A DNA stretch of 64,000 nt from Mariniphaga sp041686935. GTDB taxonomy: Bacteria; Bacteroidota; Bacteroidia; Bacteroidales; Prolixibacteraceae. This document shows positions 9,504-16,913 of this stretch, piece after piece (the first letter of the stretch is position 1; each line of letters starts with the position of its first letter). The notes under the pieces are model-generated. The model was not told the origin of the DNA. It saw only the letters and a program-made list of their open reading frames with translations, and searched no databases. The stretch lies in NCBI GenBank assembly GCA_041686935.1, contig JAWLCW010000004.1:186001-250000 (forward strand), written 5' to 3'. The translations under genes and the position numbers were made by a program.

Positions 9504-9914
9504 TTAATCGTCAAACAGTTCTGATTTATCGTCCATGCCAGATTGTGCAAAAGCGCCTGCGAAATACAACGGAAGGAATACTATCTTTTCGTCTTGAAGC
9601 ACACCTGCTTGTCCGGCATGAAATACAACCGACCAGGAAGGCTGAAAGGTTTCCCTGTAAATATGCAGACTACGGAGTTTTCCGGATGGCCCTTCTTTTA
9701 CTTCCACCGGATAAACGGTTCCGTCAATCACCATTAAATAATCAACTTCTGCATTGCTGTTTTTTGCATCCCTCGCCCAGTAATGAAGTTGATTATCGGT
9801 TTGTGTTGCAAATTCCTGTCCAACGAATTGTTCAGCAAGCTGCCCTCTGTAAATTGCCAGTAAGTTTTTATGGTTTAAAGCTTCATTGTAATCAATTCCC
9901 ATAACCCGGTTCAT
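9504..9914 (-). pseudogene. DUF4143 ATPase C-terminal fragment 3 (open frame)
   Basis: An open frame of 136 codons starting MNRVMGIDYNEALNHK. It contains GQLAEQFVGQEF, NAEVDYLMVIDG..YPVEVK and FLPLYFAGAF, all from the C-terminal DUF4143 domain. Full-length members have roughly 380-420 residues with a Walker A/B ATPase at the N-terminus, which is missing here. The frame continues upstream only a few codons (VVL) before similarity is lost. It is probably a truncated pseudogene; expression as a stand-alone domain cannot be excluded. Confidence 0.7.
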
Positions 9915-9967
9915 TAAAACAACTAATCCCGATTAAGTCAGGAGTTCAGAAGACCCGGCGGGTATGG

Positions 9968-9998
9968 TTTGTAAAATTGTCAGAAAACACTAAATTTG
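9968..9998 (+). promoter_or_regulatory. Consensus Bacteroidota promoter of the DUF4143 ATPase gene
   Basis: TTTG at 9968-9971 and TAAATTTG at 9991-9998 are separated by exactly 19 bases. This is the -33/-7 arrangement described for the primary sigma factor of Bacteroides. Transcription would begin near 10003-10006, some 50 bases before the ATG at 10054. Confidence 0.75.
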
Positions 9999-10000
9999 TA

Positions 10001-10029
10001 GTTCCGGTATTTTTATAAAATACAGGAAC
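10001..10029 (+). other. 5'-terminal mRNA hairpin
   Basis: An inverted repeat with arms at 10001-10013 and 10017-10029 (12 pairs, one G-A mismatch) and a three-base loop. It lies immediately after the predicted transcription start, so the mRNA would begin with the stem. There is no following T-run, so it is not a terminator; an mRNA-stability or regulatory role is possible. Confidence 0.5.
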
Positions 10030-10053
10030 TGTAATTACTATAAATTATAAAAA

Positions 10054-11319
10054 GTGATGATTAACTTACTAAAATTCAACAGGCACTGGAATGTGGGGTT
10101 TAGGTACGAATTCCCCAAAACAAGGAAATTCATTGAAATTCTTGAGCAACATATTGAAAGCAGGCAAATAATAGAGCTTACAGGGTTGAGGCGGTTGGGG
10201 AAAACCACCTTGTTTCTCCAAGTGATAAATACCTTGCTTGATCGAAATATTGAACCGCAACGTATATGGTATTTTTCTTTTGATGAGGATAAATATGATT
10301 TGGATGAACTTTTTACATCTTTTAAGACCCAAACCCGAATGGATTTTAATTCGGACAAAATATTTATTTTTTTTGACGAGATTCAGAAACTGGAAGGTTT
10401 TCAATCTCAATTGAAAATTTACTACGATTTATATCCCAACCTGAAATTTTTTATTTCCGGCTCAACATCGCTTTATATCAGAAAGAAAACACAGGAGAGC
10501 CTGGCTGGAAGGGTTTTTTCGTTTGAGTTGAAACCACTTGATTTTGAAGAATACCTTCATTTCAGAAACAGGGATAATTACCTCGAAAAGCCTGAAATTT
10601 TTCATTCTGAATTGAAAGTTGAATTTGAAAATTATTTAGCGAGACAATTTATTGAAACAGTTAATATTTCGGATAATTCTTTTGTTCAGGAATATGTACT
10701 GGGGATTATTAAAAAGATTGTTTTTGAGGACATTCCTATCATTTTTACGGTCGATAACCCTGAAATTTTGTATGCCATTGTGAAAATAGTTGCAGAAAAT
10801 CCGGGAATTTATCTTCATTACGAAAATCTGGCCAACGATTTAAAAATAACATCAAAAACAGTGAGTAAATACATAAGTATCCTTGAACAGGCATTTGTGG
10901 TGAAAGTCCTTTATAACTATTCTGCCAATCAACTTACATCCGAAAAAAAACTGAAACGTATTTATCTCTCTTCATCCTCTTTCTGCCCCGCAGTCAGCGG
11001 AAGTATGGTTGATTTTCAGAAAACAGGATTATTGGTTGAAAATGCTTTACTTGCGTTAAAGCCCTGGCAGTTTTTTTGGCGGGATGCCTATTATCATGAA
11101 GTTGATTTTGTTGAAATAAAAAATAAACAGGTTCTTCCTGTAGAAGTGAAATATAAAACCAAAATCAGAAACAGCGATTTGAATAACCTGTATCTTTTTT
11201 GCAAAAAGTTTCATGTGCATAAGGCCGTAATTCTGATAGACTCGGTTGAAAACAAAACAACCGAATTCAAAGGATTAACGATAGAAATGAAACCGGTTTA
11301 CTTTGCGATGATTGACTGA
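10054..11319 (+). CDS. AAA ATPase with DUF4143 domain
   Basis: 421 residues. GLRRLGKTTLF near residue 45 is the Walker A loop and KIFIFFDEIQKL near residue 106 is Walker B, followed by FISGSTSLYI (sensor-like) and GRVFSFELKPLDFEEYL. The C-terminal half holds the DUF4143 domain: a winged-helix-like NDLKITSKTVSKYISILEQA, GLLVENALL, and a nuclease-like YYHEVDFVEI...PVEVKYK near residue 350. Proteins of this class are widespread, often in variable regions, and their role is unresolved. The gene has its own consensus promoter. It faces three decayed relatives on the opposite strand, so the family has turned over repeatedly at this site. Full length, apparently intact. Confidence 0.85.
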   Translation: MMINLLKFNRHWNVGFRYEFPKTRKFIEILEQHIESRQIIELTGLRRLGKTTLFLQVINTLLDRNIEPQRIWYFSFDEDKYDLDELFTSFKTQTRMDFNSDKIFIFFDEIQKLEGFQSQLKIYYDLYPNLKFFISGSTSLYIRKKTQESLAGRVFSFELKPLDFEEYLHFRNRDNYLEKPEIFHSELKVEFENYLARQFIETVNISDNSFVQEYVLGIIKKIVFEDIPIIFTVDNPEILYAIVKIVAENPGIYLHYENLANDLKITSKTVSKYISILEQAFVVKVLYNYSANQLTSEKKLKRIYLSSSSFCPAVSGSMVDFQKTGLLVENALLALKPWQFFWRDAYYHEVDFVEIKNKQVLPVEVKYKTKIRNSDLNNLYLFCKKFHVHKAVILIDSVENKTTEFKGLTIEMKPVYFAMID

Positions 11320-11398
11320 TAGACTTAGTTTTACAGTTTCAAAACCCACTCACATTCGTTATTTATAGCATAAGAAACCGCCTGAAATGGTTGATAAA

Positions 11399-12583
11399 TC
11401 ACCCCGCCTGCAATTCCACCTTTTTACCCGCTACCGAAAGGTTTTCATTCAGATGTTGTTCATCCCAGAGATTGGAAATTACAGCGGATATGTTTGGATT
11501 TTGCAACGCCCACAAATAGGCTTTTACAGGCGGTTTATCATCACCCGGAACAATTCGTTGTACTTTTTGAATGCGCCATTCGGGAATGGGTTGCAGCTCT
11601 TTGTGCTGGGTAGCCACAGCCATGGCCGCTTTCATGGCGATAATGCCCATTCCGCTTTCTTTGGCCAGTTCAATTTCCCGTTCCATATAACCGGCATTAA
11701 TGATGTTATAGGCTACCATGGCCACCTGGTAAAGTCCGGTTTCACGGGCGGCTCTTAAAACGCTGGCCGGGTCGTTGTGGGTCGATATGCCCAGGAAACG
11801 CACTTTCCCGTCTTTTTTGAGCTGTTCAAAGGTTGTAAACGTTTCTTCAATTTGTACTTCTTCATAGGAACCGGCCCCGTGCGGACACATCAGAATATCG
11901 AAATAGTCGGTTCCAGTACGCTTCAGGCTGTCTTCAACCGACTGCACTATGAATTCCTTAAACTTAGGACTTCCGTCCACTTTATGCGCATAATCGGCAG
12001 CCATGGCATTGCTCAGATAGGTTCCTTCAAAGGAGCGCGGCTGTCCGGGCCAGTAGGTAATAAAATAACCGGGCTTGTCCACATTTCGGGAAGCCCGCAT
12101 TTCTGCGGCTTTCTTTTGATAATGTTCCTGTTTGCTACCCGGCAGACTGTCATAAATTTCCCGGTACAATCTATCTCTTACCGAGGTGTATCCGCTTACT
12201 TTGGTGGTCATGAACACCTTTTCGCGTTTTGCACTGTTGTCGATGATTTTACCGTAACTTTTTTCACATTCGCCACGACCGTAAGCAGGCGCCATATCCA
12301 GGTAGTTCAATCCACGCTCCATGGCAATTTCGGTGGTGCGCAGATTATCTAACCTGACAGGGTCGCCACCATTGACAACTTCAGAGATCATCAATCCGGT
12401 ATTTCCCAGTTGACGGTAGGCCATGCCTGACTGCCTGTTGCGCCACTCCGGTTGAATATCCGGTTGCAGGTCTGAGACTGGTGTGTTTGTTGCATTGGCT
12501 TTTCCCAGAAAGGGAATACCCAAACTTAATGCGGCACCTGTTGAAATAAATTTTCTGCGGTTGATACTGAACTTATTTTTCAT
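11399..12583 (-). CDS. Tat-exported aldo/keto reductase family protein
   Basis: 394 residues. The N-terminus INRRKFISTGAALSLG is a twin-arginine signal, so the folded protein should be exported, presumably with bound cofactor. The body is an aldo/keto reductase: RQLGNTGLMISEVVNGG, DMAPAYGRGECEKSYG (catalytic Asp and Tyr), a Lys in TTKVSGY, and CPHGAGSYEE with the active-site His. The late segments KVRFLGISTHN and AKESGMGIIAMKA are also typical. An insertion of about 60 residues after the first third (PGSKQEHYQKKAAEMRA...) is unusual. The substrate is unknown. The gene ends convergently with the ATPase gene, and a ghost of a related 3' end lies at 8681. Confidence 0.85.
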   Translation of the reverse strand: MKNKFSINRRKFISTGAALSLGIPFLGKANATNTPVSDLQPDIQPEWRNRQSGMAYRQLGNTGLMISEVVNGGDPVRLDNLRTTEIAMERGLNYLDMAPAYGRGECEKSYGKIIDNSAKREKVFMTTKVSGYTSVRDRLYREIYDSLPGSKQEHYQKKAAEMRASRNVDKPGYFITYWPGQPRSFEGTYLSNAMAADYAHKVDGSPKFKEFIVQSVEDSLKRTGTDYFDILMCPHGAGSYEEVQIEETFTTFEQLKKDGKVRFLGISTHNDPASVLRAARETGLYQVAMVAYNIINAGYMEREIELAKESGMGIIAMKAAMAVATQHKELQPIPEWRIQKVQRIVPGDDKPPVKAYLWALQNPNISAVISNLWDEQHLNENLSVAGKKVELQAG

Positions 12584-12777
12584 AATTTCCTGACGCTAAA
12601 TTTTTCATCCATAAAGATAAACAATTTAAAGAAATTAAAGTTTTTAACAATTCAGGTTTCTCCGTTGGTAACTTATTGAAAACTAACTGATGCATGTGCG
12701 GATACTCCGGTTTATTATAATCCTGACAACAGCACCGTCGCTCTTAATCGTGAAATTATCTGAATTCAGAGCCAAAT

Positions 12778-13719
12778 TTATATTAATTGGTAAAATACTC
12801 CTCTTTTTCCCCTTGCATGGGTTATTTTACCCTCGCTTTCCAGCGTTTCCAGGTATTTGTTGATTTCGTTCACATGGGTTCCCAGAATTTGCGCCAGGTC
12901 ACCGGCTGTGCAGGGACGGCGGGCAATGGTACCGATAATGGCCGATTCCACATCTTTGCGGTAGGCCGAAAGATTTTTCCGTTTTGCCGCTTTTGCTATT
13001 ATCGCCACATTGTTTAACTGCCAGAAATCGACGATGCTGTTCAGTTTTTCCGGAGTTGCCGGTTGCAAATTTTCAGCTCTTCCCGGCCTGTCGAGTGTGT
13101 TGAGCTGAATCCGGTCGGGGTTGATTTTCAGAATCGCCCTTTTTAGCTCCGTAAGTTCAAATTCATTATCGTTGTACCCTGGGAGAATAAATACTTCGAG
13201 CCAGATTTTTCCGGTGAATTCTTTTCTGAAATCGGCCAGACCCTGAATGTAATTATCAATATTCAAGCTTGATTCAGGTACATTGATTTTTTCAAAAACC
13301 TCTTGCGTGGCTGCATCCAATGAAGGAAGCACAAGGTCGGCGTGACGCAATTCATTTTTCACTTCTGGCAGTGAAAGCAGCGTTCCGTTAGTCAGCACCG
13401 CAACCGGAATTTTCGGTTGTTTTAGTTTGATAAACTCTATAATTCTTCCAATGGCTGAATTTAGAGTAGGTTCGCCATAGCCCGAGAAAGTGATGTAATC
13501 GGGTGGGGGACTGGTCGCAAAATAATTGTTGAGTTCGGTTACAATATTTTTGTAAGGAATATATTCCAGGCGCTGGGTTGTGAGTTTTGTGGTTGGTCCC
13601 ACTTCGCAATAAACGCAGTTAAGCGAGCATACTTTTTTCGGCACCAAATCCACTCCCAGCGACATTCCCAGCCTGCGGGACGGAACGGGGCCGAAAAGGT
13701 ATTTATATCCCGGCTTCAA
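12778..13719 (-). CDS. Radical SAM protein with C-terminal winged helix
   Basis: 313 residues. Cys31, Cys35 and Cys38 in CSLNCVYC ligate the [4Fe-4S] cluster that cleaves S-adenosylmethionine. FSGYGEPTLN and the preceding FGPVPSRRLGMSLG are typical of a radical SAM family common in anaerobes. Residues from about 250 (IIGTIARRPCTAGDLAQIL...) form a winged helix, so DNA or RNA binding is possible. The start is a TTG at 13719: no in-frame ATG precedes it, an upstream stop follows six codons earlier, and the next ATG would remove the conserved GPVPSRRLG. It lies 12 bp downstream of the MIP18-like gene in the same frame, so the genes are coupled. The substrate is unknown. Confidence 0.85.
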   Translation of the reverse strand: MKPGYKYLFGPVPSRRLGMSLGVDLVPKKVCSLNCVYCEVGPTTKLTTQRLEYIPYKNIVTELNNYFATSPPPDYITFSGYGEPTLNSAIGRIIEFIKLKQPKIPVAVLTNGTLLSLPEVKNELRHADLVLPSLDAATQEVFEKINVPESSLNIDNYIQGLADFRKEFTGKIWLEVFILPGYNDNEFELTELKRAILKINPDRIQLNTLDRPGRAENLQPATPEKLNSIVDFWQLNNVAIIAKAAKRKNLSAYRKDVESAIIGTIARRPCTAGDLAQILGTHVNEINKYLETLESEGKITHARGKRGVFYQLI

Positions 13720-13731
13720 TTTTCCAATGTA

Positions 13732-14055
13732 TTACGATTGACAATTGGCTGTTACATTTTTTGAATCGTTCCAGTTCGATTTTTCCAGTTCCAGGAAACG
13801 CTTTTTTTCGTCCTCGTTCATGTAACGTACGATGTATTCCAGACTATACCCGAATTTTTTGATTGTTTCTTCTATCGAGCCAATCAATTTATCTTTTATG
13901 GAAATTTTCTGAAACGGAAAAACAAACGTGGCAATAACGATATTTTCACCATATATTTCCAGGTCTTTCACAATACCCAATTCGGTGAGCGAACAGTTTA
14001 TGGCGGGGTGCATCACTCCGGATATGACCTCGATAACTGAATTTTTATCAGCCAT
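13732..14055 (-). CDS. MIP18/DUF59-like Fe-S assembly protein, divergent
   Basis: 107 residues. VISGVMHPAINCSLTELGIVKDLEI resembles the 'V.DPE....I..LGLV.D..' start of MIP18 (DUF59) domains, which assist iron-sulfur cluster assembly and transfer. The usual Cys-Pro of the central TxxxCP motif is replaced by FPFQKIS, so cluster chemistry through that cysteine is not possible. Cysteines remain near residue 20 (NCSL) and at the C-terminus (ANCQS). It sits between the zinc-ribbon and radical SAM genes and may serve the latter. Assignment rests on the N-terminal motif and length. Confidence 0.65.
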   Translation of the reverse strand: MADKNSVIEVISGVMHPAINCSLTELGIVKDLEIYGENIVIATFVFPFQKISIKDKLIGSIEETIKKFGYSLEYIVRYMNEDEKKRFLELEKSNWNDSKNVTANCQS

Positions 14056-14059
14056 AAAA

Positions 14060-14260
14060 TCATTTTTTGTTTTTCACAAGTTCTTCACGCACCATGGTGT
14101 GTCCGCATTTCGGGCAATTAATTTCTGTGCACTTTACACCCTGTTCGTGCTGAACCTTGTGCCCGCATTTTACACACAGGCAGTAACCCCCCGGACCAAA
14201 TGCACCTCCTTTATTTTTTCCTTTGTGGCCTCCCAGACCCAATCCTTTTCCTGATTTCAT
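14060..14260 (-). CDS. Small double-CxxC zinc-ribbon protein
   Basis: 66 residues. A glycine-rich lead (GKGLGLGGHKGKNKGGAFGPGG) is followed by CLCVKCGH and CTEINCPKCGHTMV. These form two Cys knuckles suited to one zinc or iron, as in rubredoxin-like zinc ribbons. Proteins of this shape accompany DUF5320 and Fe-S handling genes in anaerobes. The gene ends four bases before the MIP18-like gene, so they share a transcript. Confidence 0.7.
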   Translation of the reverse strand: MKSGKGLGLGGHKGKNKGGAFGPGGYCLCVKCGHKVQHEQGVKCTEINCPKCGHTMVREELVKNKK

Positions 14261-14357
14261 TTTGAAAACTGTTAAATTGAGACATTTTTAAATTCTGAAT
14301 ACCCTGTCAGAATCCCGATATTGAGATAGACCTGACAGCGTCAATGTTTACTAAGAA

Positions 14358-14383
14358 AAGCAGGCAGAAAACCATGCCTGCTT
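14358..14383 (-). terminator. Terminator of the DUF5320 gene
   Basis: Nine-base perfect arms (14358-14366 and 14375-14383) with an 8-base loop, followed on the minus strand by TTCTT. The 5' arm on the minus strand overlaps the TAA stop codon of the DUF5320 gene. The short T-run suggests partial termination, which could set the ratio between this gene and the three downstream. Confidence 0.55.
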
Positions 14384-14705
14384 ATTCTTCTTCTTTCCCC
14401 TTCCTTATTCTTTCCAGTTCTTTTTCTATATGTGAAAGCTGGTCTTTTAGTGTTCTGGCTTCGTTTTCAAGTAGCGTTTCATCCGAAACACCAGGAGCAA
14501 AATCGTCGTGATGGCGCCCAAACGGATTTCCCCATCTGAAACCCAATCCTCTGCCACCCCCGCGACCAAAACCTCCACGAAATCCGCGGCCAAAGTCCCT
14601 GTATCCTCTTTCGGGAAAGTTTTCCACATCCCCGGTACATTTGCCAAGCTGCCTTCCCGTCATAGGTCCAGCGCCTGTTGGCCCTGTTCTGTTAAATCCT
14701 GGCAT
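14382..14705 (-). CDS. DUF5320 family protein
   Basis: 107 residues. It begins MPGFNRTGPTGAGPMTGRQL, the signature of DUF5320, followed by a Gly/Arg-rich stretch (residues 40-65: GRGFRGGFGRGGGRGLGFRWG) and a C-terminal coiled coil (LENEARTLKDQLSHIEKELERI). The family is common in anaerobes beside Fe-S and molybdenum-cofactor related genes; its molecular role is not established. It has an unusually strong Shine-Dalgarno sequence and its own promoter. Confidence 0.8.
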   Translation of the reverse strand: MPGFNRTGPTGAGPMTGRQLGKCTGDVENFPERGYRDFGRGFRGGFGRGGGRGLGFRWGNPFGRHHDDFAPGVSDETLLENEARTLKDQLSHIEKELERIRKGKEEE

Positions 14706-14710
14706 AATAA

Positions 14711-14720
14711 CCTCCTTTTT
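14711..14720 (-). promoter_or_regulatory. Strong Shine-Dalgarno sequence of the DUF5320 gene
   Basis: AAAAAGGAGG on the minus strand lies five bases before the ATG. Canonical ribosome-binding sites are uncommon in Bacteroidota, so this implies high translation. Confidence 0.65.
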
Positions 14721-14746
14721 TAAATTTGAATCTAATTTTCAATACA

Positions 14747-14754
14747 CAAATATA
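14747..14754 (-). promoter_or_regulatory. -7 box of the DUF5320 promoter
   Basis: TATATTTG on the minus strand matches TAnnTTTG. It lies about 42 bases before the ATG. No TTTG at the optimal 19-base spacing is present; a TTTG occurs at a 13-base spacing, so the -33 element is weak. Confidence 0.5.
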
Positions 14755-14805
14755 ATAAACTTATGTGCAAAATAAAATGATTGTTCGATAAATTTTTAAA
14801 AAAAA

Positions 14806-14823
14806 TGCACAAACGATTGTGCA
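14806..14823. promoter_or_regulatory. LacI-type operator-like palindrome
   Basis: TGCACAAACGATTGTGCA is an 18-base palindrome with two mismatches and a central CG, the form typical of operators bound by LacI/GalR regulators. It lies 36 bases before the ATG of the LacI-family gene, where it would allow autoregulation and control of the permease-ribokinase genes. No second clear copy was found before the later genes of the cluster. Confidence 0.6.
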
Positions 14824-14859
14824 AATAAAAATAAATGTAAATATTTGTATGCTGAATCA

Positions 14860-15894
14860 ATGGAAAAAAAGGTAAACAATATTAAGGAACTGGCCGAAAA
14901 GCTGGGACTTTCACCCACCACCGTTTCCCGTGTTTTAAACGGAAAGTCCAAGAACTTCCGCATCAGCCAGGAAACCAGCCGGAAAGTGCTGGATGCTGCA
15001 CAGAAATACCACTATTCGCCCAACCGGATTGCCCGTGGACTTAAACTGGAACGAACTGAGACCGTTGGGCTGATTATTCCTGACATTGCCAATCCCTACT
15101 TCGGTTCCATTGCCAAAACCATAGAGGTTGAGGCCCGCAACAGCGGGTATTCCATCATTCTTTGCGACAGTCTGGACGACGAGGTTACCGAAGCTGAATT
15201 GCTGCAGTTGCTGGCCGGACGAAAAGTGGACGGAATTATTATCGCACCTACCGGAAAAAGCAGCAGGCACGTTACAGAAATTCAGCAACAGGGAATTCCT
15301 GTCATGGTTATTGACCGGTATTTGCCGGGTACAAATCTTCCGTTTGTTACAACCGATAACCACCTGGGGGCTTTAATGGCCACCGAACATTTTATTGAAA
15401 TGGGACACCGTAATATTGCCTGCATTCAGGGAATAAACGGAATCTCAGCCAATTCTGAACGGGTAAAAGGATATAGGGATGCTTTGCAAAACCATGGAAT
15501 TCCAGTCAATGAATCCATGATTTTGGGAACCGACTTTGGCGAGGAAAACGGCTATATTCAAACCAAAAAACTGCTGGACTTACCTACCCGTCCTACCGCC
15601 ATTTTTGCGCTGAGCAACTTGATTTCACTCGGAACGCTGCGTGCGTTGAAAGAGGCAGGACTGACCGTACCGGAAGATATTTCGATTGTGTCGTTCGATG
15701 AACAACCTTATTCCGCTTTTCTGGCCTGCCCCATGACCACCGTGGAACAACCCCGCGAAGAAATCGGCAGACTGGCATTTGATTTTTTGTTGAATATTAT
15801 TAACAAAGGTTTACCAACACAAACGGAAAACCTGATGCTTAAACCGCGTCTGATTTTCCGCGAATCTGTGAAAAAAATAAATATTTCGAACTAA
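14860..15894 (+). CDS. LacI/GalR family transcriptional regulator
   Basis: 344 residues from the ATG at 14860; an in-frame TTG at 14845 would add only five residues. The N-terminal helix-turn-helix is NIKELAEKLGLSPTTVSRVL, followed by the hinge-helix segment YSPNRIARGLK. A periplasmic-binding-protein-like sensor domain follows (TVGLIIPDIANPYFG, FVTTDNHLGA, IFALSNLISLGTLRAL, SIVSFDEQPYS). It should bind a sugar or sugar phosphate. The gene lies 12 bases before the permease and just before ribokinase, so ribose or a related pentose is the likely signal. It probably controls the large downstream cluster, for which no other regulator is visible. Confidence 0.9.
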   Translation: MEKKVNNIKELAEKLGLSPTTVSRVLNGKSKNFRISQETSRKVLDAAQKYHYSPNRIARGLKLERTETVGLIIPDIANPYFGSIAKTIEVEARNSGYSIILCDSLDDEVTEAELLQLLAGRKVDGIIIAPTGKSSRHVTEIQQQGIPVMVIDRYLPGTNLPFVTTDNHLGALMATEHFIEMGHRNIACIQGINGISANSERVKGYRDALQNHGIPVNESMILGTDFGEENGYIQTKKLLDLPTRPTAIFALSNLISLGTLRALKEAGLTVPEDISIVSFDEQPYSAFLACPMTTVEQPREEIGRLAFDFLLNIINKGLPTQTENLMLKPRLIFRESVKKINISN

Positions 15895-15906
15895 AAACTT
15901 AAAGCT

Positions 15907-16908
15907 ATGGTAGTTATACATTCTTACGGTGTGGCAGTTTTTCTTGCTTTTATCACCATGTTGTGCTGGGGTTCGTGGGCCAATACCCAAAAACTGGCCC
16001 AAAAACACTGGCCTTTTCAGTTGTTCTACTGGGATTATGCCATCGGGGTTTTGTTGCTGGCGCTTGTATTGGCATTCACTGCCGGAAGCTCTGGCACTGA
16101 AGGCCGAAGTTTTTTGGCCGATTTGGCACAGGCCGATGGAAAATCGCTGATTTCCGCATTTCTGGGCGGAGTGGTTTTTAACATTGCCAATATCCTGTTG
16201 GTGGCAGCCATCGCAATTGCCGGTATGGCAGTTGCTTTTCCAATTGGAATAGGACTTGCGCTGGTTTTGGGAGTGATTACCAATTATGCAGCTACTCCGC
16301 TGGGAAATCCGGTGATTTTATTCACCGGTGTTGCGCTGGTTACCGTTGCCATTGTTTTGGATGCGATGGCATACCGCCGTTTGTCAAATTCCTCATCGGT
16401 TACATCGGCAAAGGGTATTGTGATTTCGTTGCTGGCTGGATTCCTGATGGGATTTTTCTACCGTTTTGTAGCGGCTTCCATGGCTACCGATTTTGCAAAT
16501 CCAATGGAAGGAAAACTAACGCCCTACACAGCCTCGGTTGTTTTTGCCGTGGGACTGCTTATTTCCAATTTTGTTTGGAATACTATTTTTATGTACAAAC
16601 CGCTTACAGGTGAAAAAGTAACCTACAAAGACTATTTTGTAAAAGGAGATACAAAGTTGCATCTCATTGGAATTCTGGGAGGCGCCATCTGGAGTCTGGG
16701 TATGACGCTGAATATTATTGCAGCCGAACAGGCAGGATTTGCCATATCATACGGATTGGGGCAGGGAGCAACACTAATTGCCGCTTTGTGGGGAGTATTT
16801 ATCTGGAAAGAATTTAAAGGGGCAAAAGGAGTAAATGGTTTACTCACTGCGATGTTCCTGTTTTTTGTTGTGGGGCTGACTCTGATTATAGTTGCACGTT
16901 TATATTGA
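15907..16908 (+). CDS. DMT-superfamily sugar permease (GRP/ureide-permease type)
   Basis: 333 residues with about ten transmembrane segments. The start LAFITMLCWGSWANTQKLA and the internal FPIGIGLALVLGVITNY resemble GRP glucose/ribose porters and ureide permeases of the drug/metabolite transporter superfamily. It should import a small solute across the inner membrane with protons. It lies between a LacI regulator and ribokinase and ends at an overlap with the latter, so ribose is the most likely cargo. That is contextual inference; a nucleoside or ureide cannot be excluded. Confidence 0.8.
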   Translation: MVVIHSYGVAVFLAFITMLCWGSWANTQKLAQKHWPFQLFYWDYAIGVLLLALVLAFTAGSSGTEGRSFLADLAQADGKSLISAFLGGVVFNIANILLVAAIAIAGMAVAFPIGIGLALVLGVITNYAATPLGNPVILFTGVALVTVAIVLDAMAYRRLSNSSSVTSAKGIVISLLAGFLMGFFYRFVAASMATDFANPMEGKLTPYTASVVFAVGLLISNFVWNTIFMYKPLTGEKVTYKDYFVKGDTKLHLIGILGGAIWSLGMTLNIIAAEQAGFAISYGLGQGATLIAALWGVFIWKEFKGAKGVNGLLTAMFLFFVVGLTLIIVARLY

Positions 16909-16913
16909 CAGAA

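Noticed and set aside
12778..13719. Radical SAM protein as anaerobic sulfatase-maturing enzyme for the sulfatase at 1046
   Set aside because: It lacks the SPASM-type additional Cys clusters and has a winged-helix C-terminus instead.
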